A stretch of DNA of 7,586 nucleotides from an uncultured Clostridia bacterium. GTDB taxonomy: Bacteria; Bacillota; Clostridia; TANB77; CAG-508. The notes beneath the pieces were generated by a model. The model was not told the origin of the DNA. It did not search any database and worked only from the letters and a program-made list of their open reading frames with translations. The stretch is taken from positions 1 through 7,586 of the forward strand of contig CAKOZB010000068.1 in the NCBI GenBank assembly GCA_934131055.1, given 5' to 3'. Made by a program: the position numbers and the translations under genes. Below are positions 5,396 to 7,586 of the stretch, one piece after another (position 1 is the stretch's first letter; each line of letters opens with the position of its first letter).

Positions 5396-6346
5396 ATGAA
5401 AAATCAATCACCTAAGAAAAGTAAAAAAATTATAAAATTTATCATTTTTATTCTGTTAGTTATATTACTTGTAGTTTTAATAAAAATCAATTATACGGAC
5501 GTACAAAGAAAAGTTGCTTTAGAAAATACCATTGCAGACATGACTTCTTTGAATTCTAAGCAGACATTTTCTATTGATAAAATTTATTTATACAGTTCTG
5601 CAAATGCAACAAATAACGAAACAAAAAAATCAATGTGGAACTTAAATGTTTACCAATTTACAGATATTGCACTATATATTTCTGGTAATGCTAATAATAA
5701 AAGCCAAAACACTATTAAAGAGTTGTATATAGATAATGTAAAATTTGATTCTTTAAATGTTGGAACTCCTAATCTTCACTACAAAAATCTATTTGAATTT
5801 GGAAAATTTAACTTAGAAACAGAAAATTTAATTACAGATAGATTAAATTATCAAGTTTTAGAGCCTATAAAAGTAGATTCAAAATTTAATATAATAAACA
5901 ATACTATAAACACAGAAGTAACTGATACCACTGATAATGTTGAAACAACAAGTTTAAATACAGATTTATCTAATAGTATAAATAATTCGTATGACATTTC
6001 ATCAGCAGAAACATTAGATTACTCAAAACCACAAATATATTCTGACGCATCGAATCCTATTACATTAGAATATATGAATTTAATCAAAAGCAATTACCTA
6101 GTTTCAGATATTGAAAATCCTTTGGTTTATAATGGTTCTCTATTAAAAAGAGCAAGTATTGATTTAACTTCTATTTCTGGAAATATTACTTTTAAAATTC
6201 ATATCAAAAATATTCTTGGAGAAAATTATGTTGCAACCGTAAAAATCGCTATTCCTTTAAAAGATGACGTTTCTGGCTCTATTATTTATGATGGAAGTTT
6301 TACAAAAGAAATCACAACAAAAACGAATTTTAGTATTGAAAAATAG
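5396..6346 (+). CDS. Membrane-anchored extracytoplasmic protein of unknown function
   Basis: I do not recognise this 316-residue protein. A short basic start (KNQSPKKSKK) is followed by one hydrophobic helix (about 12-29, FIIFILLVILLVVLI). There is no lipoprotein cysteine or obvious signal-peptidase site, so it is probably anchored by its N-terminus with the rest outside. The exterior has a first beta-rich part (about 50-165), an Asn/Thr/Ser-rich linker (about 167-205) and a second beta-rich part (about 208-316) with YSDASNPITLEY and NITFKIHIKNILGENYVATVKIAI, which looks like a small immunoglobulin-like or adhesin-type sandwich; that fold is a guess. TAAGGAA (5384-5390) lies 5 bases before the ATG. 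It has its own promoter, diverging from the 6S RNA. The coding sequence is very A+T-rich (14 G+C of 60 at 5641-5700), like the surrounding chromosome. No hairpin terminator is seen after it. Confidence 0.85.
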   Translation: MKNQSPKKSKKIIKFIIFILLVILLVVLIKINYTDVQRKVALENTIADMTSLNSKQTFSIDKIYLYSSANATNNETKKSMWNLNVYQFTDIALYISGNANNKSQNTIKELYIDNVKFDSLNVGTPNLHYKNLFEFGKFNLETENLITDRLNYQVLEPIKVDSKFNIINNTINTEVTDTTDNVETTSLNTDLSNSINNSYDISSAETLDYSKPQIYSDASNPITLEYMNLIKSNYLVSDIENPLVYNGSLLKRASIDLTSISGNITFKIHIKNILGENYVATVKIAIPLKDDVSGSIIYDGSFTKEITTKTNFSIEK

Positions 6347-6442
6347 GACTTCTGGCACTTTAAATATATATCACTTATAAATGGATTGACTTAAAAGTTG
6401 ATGAAGATAGATTTTTAAAAATCACCTCCCAAATTATAATCG
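6347..6442. other. Intergenic stretch with a 14-bp palindrome, no gene
   Basis: No open frame or RNA gene is visible. GATTTTTAAAAATC at 6410-6423 is a perfect palindrome. It lacks the G+C-rich stem and U-run of an intrinsic terminator, so the end of the upstream transcript is unmarked. The composition is still that of the A+T-rich left side. Confidence 0.45.
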
Positions 6443-6471
6443 TTGACCTATTATGTAAAATATGGTATAAT
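6443..6471 (+). promoter_or_regulatory. Strong promoter with extended -10 box upstream of the last gene
   Basis: TTGACC (6443-6448, one mismatch from consensus), a 17-base spacer and a perfect TATAAT (6466-6471) preceded by TGG, giving the extended -10 TGGTATAAT. Transcription would start near 6478, leaving a leader of about 43 bases. GGAGGAAC (6509-6516) precedes the ATG at 6521. Confidence 0.8.
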
Positions 6472-6520
6472 ATAAGTGTCCGATACTATTTTTTTGGGTT
6501 TATTCAATGGAGGAACTTAT

Positions 6521-7586
6521 ATGAAAAACTCTAAAAAGAACGTTGCTACCACCAAGAAGGCTTACCAGGCTGCATTAATAAAAAAAGCTACAACCAAAAA
6601 AGCTAACTCAACACCGGTTGTTGATTCTGCAAACACTGATAATATCAGTACGACAGCAGATACTGCACCGATGCGGAAAGTAAATGGCAAAGCACTTCAG
6701 GATGCATTGGCATACCTTTTGTCGAACTATCCGGCAATTGAAGCCACGAGGAAATCTGATTTTAAAGATGTTTTCAATATGTTATTGAAGCTTAATGTGG
6801 ATTTGACTTCTAAAAAAGACATTGCCTCAGAAACCGAAAGAGTTTTGAATATTTTGGGTTTCACAAACAATAAGCATAATGTAACAAAAGAATTCATCTA
6901 CAAATATGATATCCCTCAGTTGGTCACTTTCATGTTCAATGGCTATCAGAAGAAACACCCTGATTTCTGCGAAATTGAACCATCTGTTCTGCTTAAATGC
7001 TCAAATGAGCTTGATGCCATTTCTCAAAAATTTTGGCATCCTATTGTTATGTACATTGCATGCACAAATGCCAGTAGAATGGATTCCAATAATGCTTCGA
7101 AACTGCTAAGTGGCAACGAGGCAGAGATCAAAAGTGTATTTGATAACTTCAAATGTTCCACTTACACACGCAGTTTCCTTATTGATCTTGCTCCTGAACT
7201 TGGGCATATGATTCAGCATTTGAACGATTCGGTCTCCAATCAGGAGAACAATGACAAGCCTAATGGCGGATATACCCCCTTTGCTGGACTTAACCCCACA
7301 GATTTTCCTGAATATATTGACGGTAAACAGACTGTGGATGACTCCAGTAATGACATTCAGGACAAAGAAACTCTTGAAAGCGAACCTGCTGATAAAGCAA
7401 TTTCTGAACCGGTTATGCAGAAGCAACAGCCTTCTGTTGAAGCTACACCTTTTGAGCAGATCGTAACTCCTAAGGTGGGCATTCAAAATTCCGCCGCAAG
7501 CCGGCAGGATAAGAGTGTCCAAACATTGAACAGGGCAATTAATGCCATAAAGCAATATGGTGATCTTAATCGCCAGCTTGACCAAA
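6521..7586 (+). CDS. Unrecognised protein, C-terminus outside window; composition unlike neighbours
   Basis: I translated this frame; it is open for 355 codons from ATG to the right edge. GGAGGAAC (6509-6516) and a strong promoter support the start. I do not recognise the family. Residues 1-35 are basic and Ala/Thr-rich with KKAYQAALIKKATTKKA, resembling histone-like tails or a nucleic-acid-binding start. Residues about 54-240 look like a folded helical domain (LQDALAYLLSNYPAIEAT, FWHPIVMYIACTNASRMD, FLIDLAPELGHMIQHL). Residues about 240-330 are acidic, Ser/Pro/Gln-rich and probably disordered; helical sequence resumes near 334 (VQTLNRAINAIKQYG). There is no signal peptide or membrane segment. 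Codons such as CAG, ACC, GGC and CCG are common, and 24 and 27 of 60 bases are G+C in 6541-6600 and 7201-7260, against 14 of 60 in 5641-5700. This suggests acquisition from another genome or element, or a contig join. Confidence 0.8.
   Translation, partial: MKNSKKNVATTKKAYQAALIKKATTKKANSTPVVDSANTDNISTTADTAPMRKVNGKALQDALAYLLSNYPAIEATRKSDFKDVFNMLLKLNVDLTSKKDIASETERVLNILGFTNNKHNVTKEFIYKYDIPQLVTFMFNGYQKKHPDFCEIEPSVLLKCSNELDAISQKFWHPIVMYIACTNASRMDSNNASKLLSGNEAEIKSVFDNFKCSTYTRSFLIDLAPELGHMIQHLNDSVSNQENNDKPNGGYTPFAGLNPTDFPEYIDGKQTVDDSSNDIQDKETLESEPADKAISEPVMQKQQPSVEATPFEQIVTPKVGIQNSAASRQDKSVQTLNRAINAIKQYGDLNRQLDQ

Noticed and set aside
6347..6442. Intrinsic terminator after the membrane-anchored protein gene
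   Set aside because: The only clear inverted repeat (6410-6423) is an A+T palindrome with no loop and no following U-run.
7106..7585. A 159-codon open frame on the minus strand
   Set aside because: It is antisense to the plus-strand frame from 6521, which has a strong promoter, a good ribosome binding site and 355 open codons. The antisense frame is open at the edge and Cys/Leu/Ile-rich in the manner of a shadow.

Overview
The window looks like chromosomal DNA of a low-G+C, Gram-positive anaerobe of the Bacillota, probably an uncultured gut-type clostridium. This rests on strong A+T bias, canonical AGGAGG-type ribosome binding sites, sigma-A-type promoters with 17-base spacers, a WhiA protein and a Firmicutes-type 6S RNA. 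The species cannot be named from the sequence. Tryptophan is encoded by TGG and no in-frame TGA is needed, so the standard code applies.

Left part (1-1756, minus strand): a two-gene unit with its own promoter. It encodes a 440-residue protein with a split GNAT acetyltransferase core and a basic coiled-coil tail, followed after 13 bases by an M23 (LytM-type) peptidase cut off by the window edge. The M23 ribosome binding site touches the stop codon of the first gene, so the two are probably co-translated. The peptidase shows no signal peptide.

Middle part (1890-4826, minus strand): a compact housekeeping operon, prmC-whiA-hemW, driven by a clear promoter (TTGCAA-17-TATAAT). PrmC methylates release factors, WhiA is a DNA-binding division/development regulator, and HemW is a radical-SAM heme chaperone. 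Gene gaps are 15 and 6 bases. The true starts of prmC and whiA lie inside the longest open frames and are fixed by the promoter and ribosome binding sites.

RNA region (about 4861-5240, minus strand): a probable 6S RNA gene with its own -10 box and a strong intrinsic terminator. Between it and the prmC promoter is an unexplained element of about 80 bases that folds as a three-way junction followed by a U-rich run.

Right part (5306-7586, plus strand): diverging from the 6S RNA is a gene for a 316-residue membrane-anchored extracytoplasmic protein of unknown function. It is followed by a promoter with an extended -10 box and an unrecognised open frame that runs off the window. This last gene is clearly richer in G+C than its neighbours and uses different codons, which suggests acquired DNA or a contig junction. 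Nothing in the window is a recognisable transposase, integrase, CRISPR array, tRNA or rRNA.
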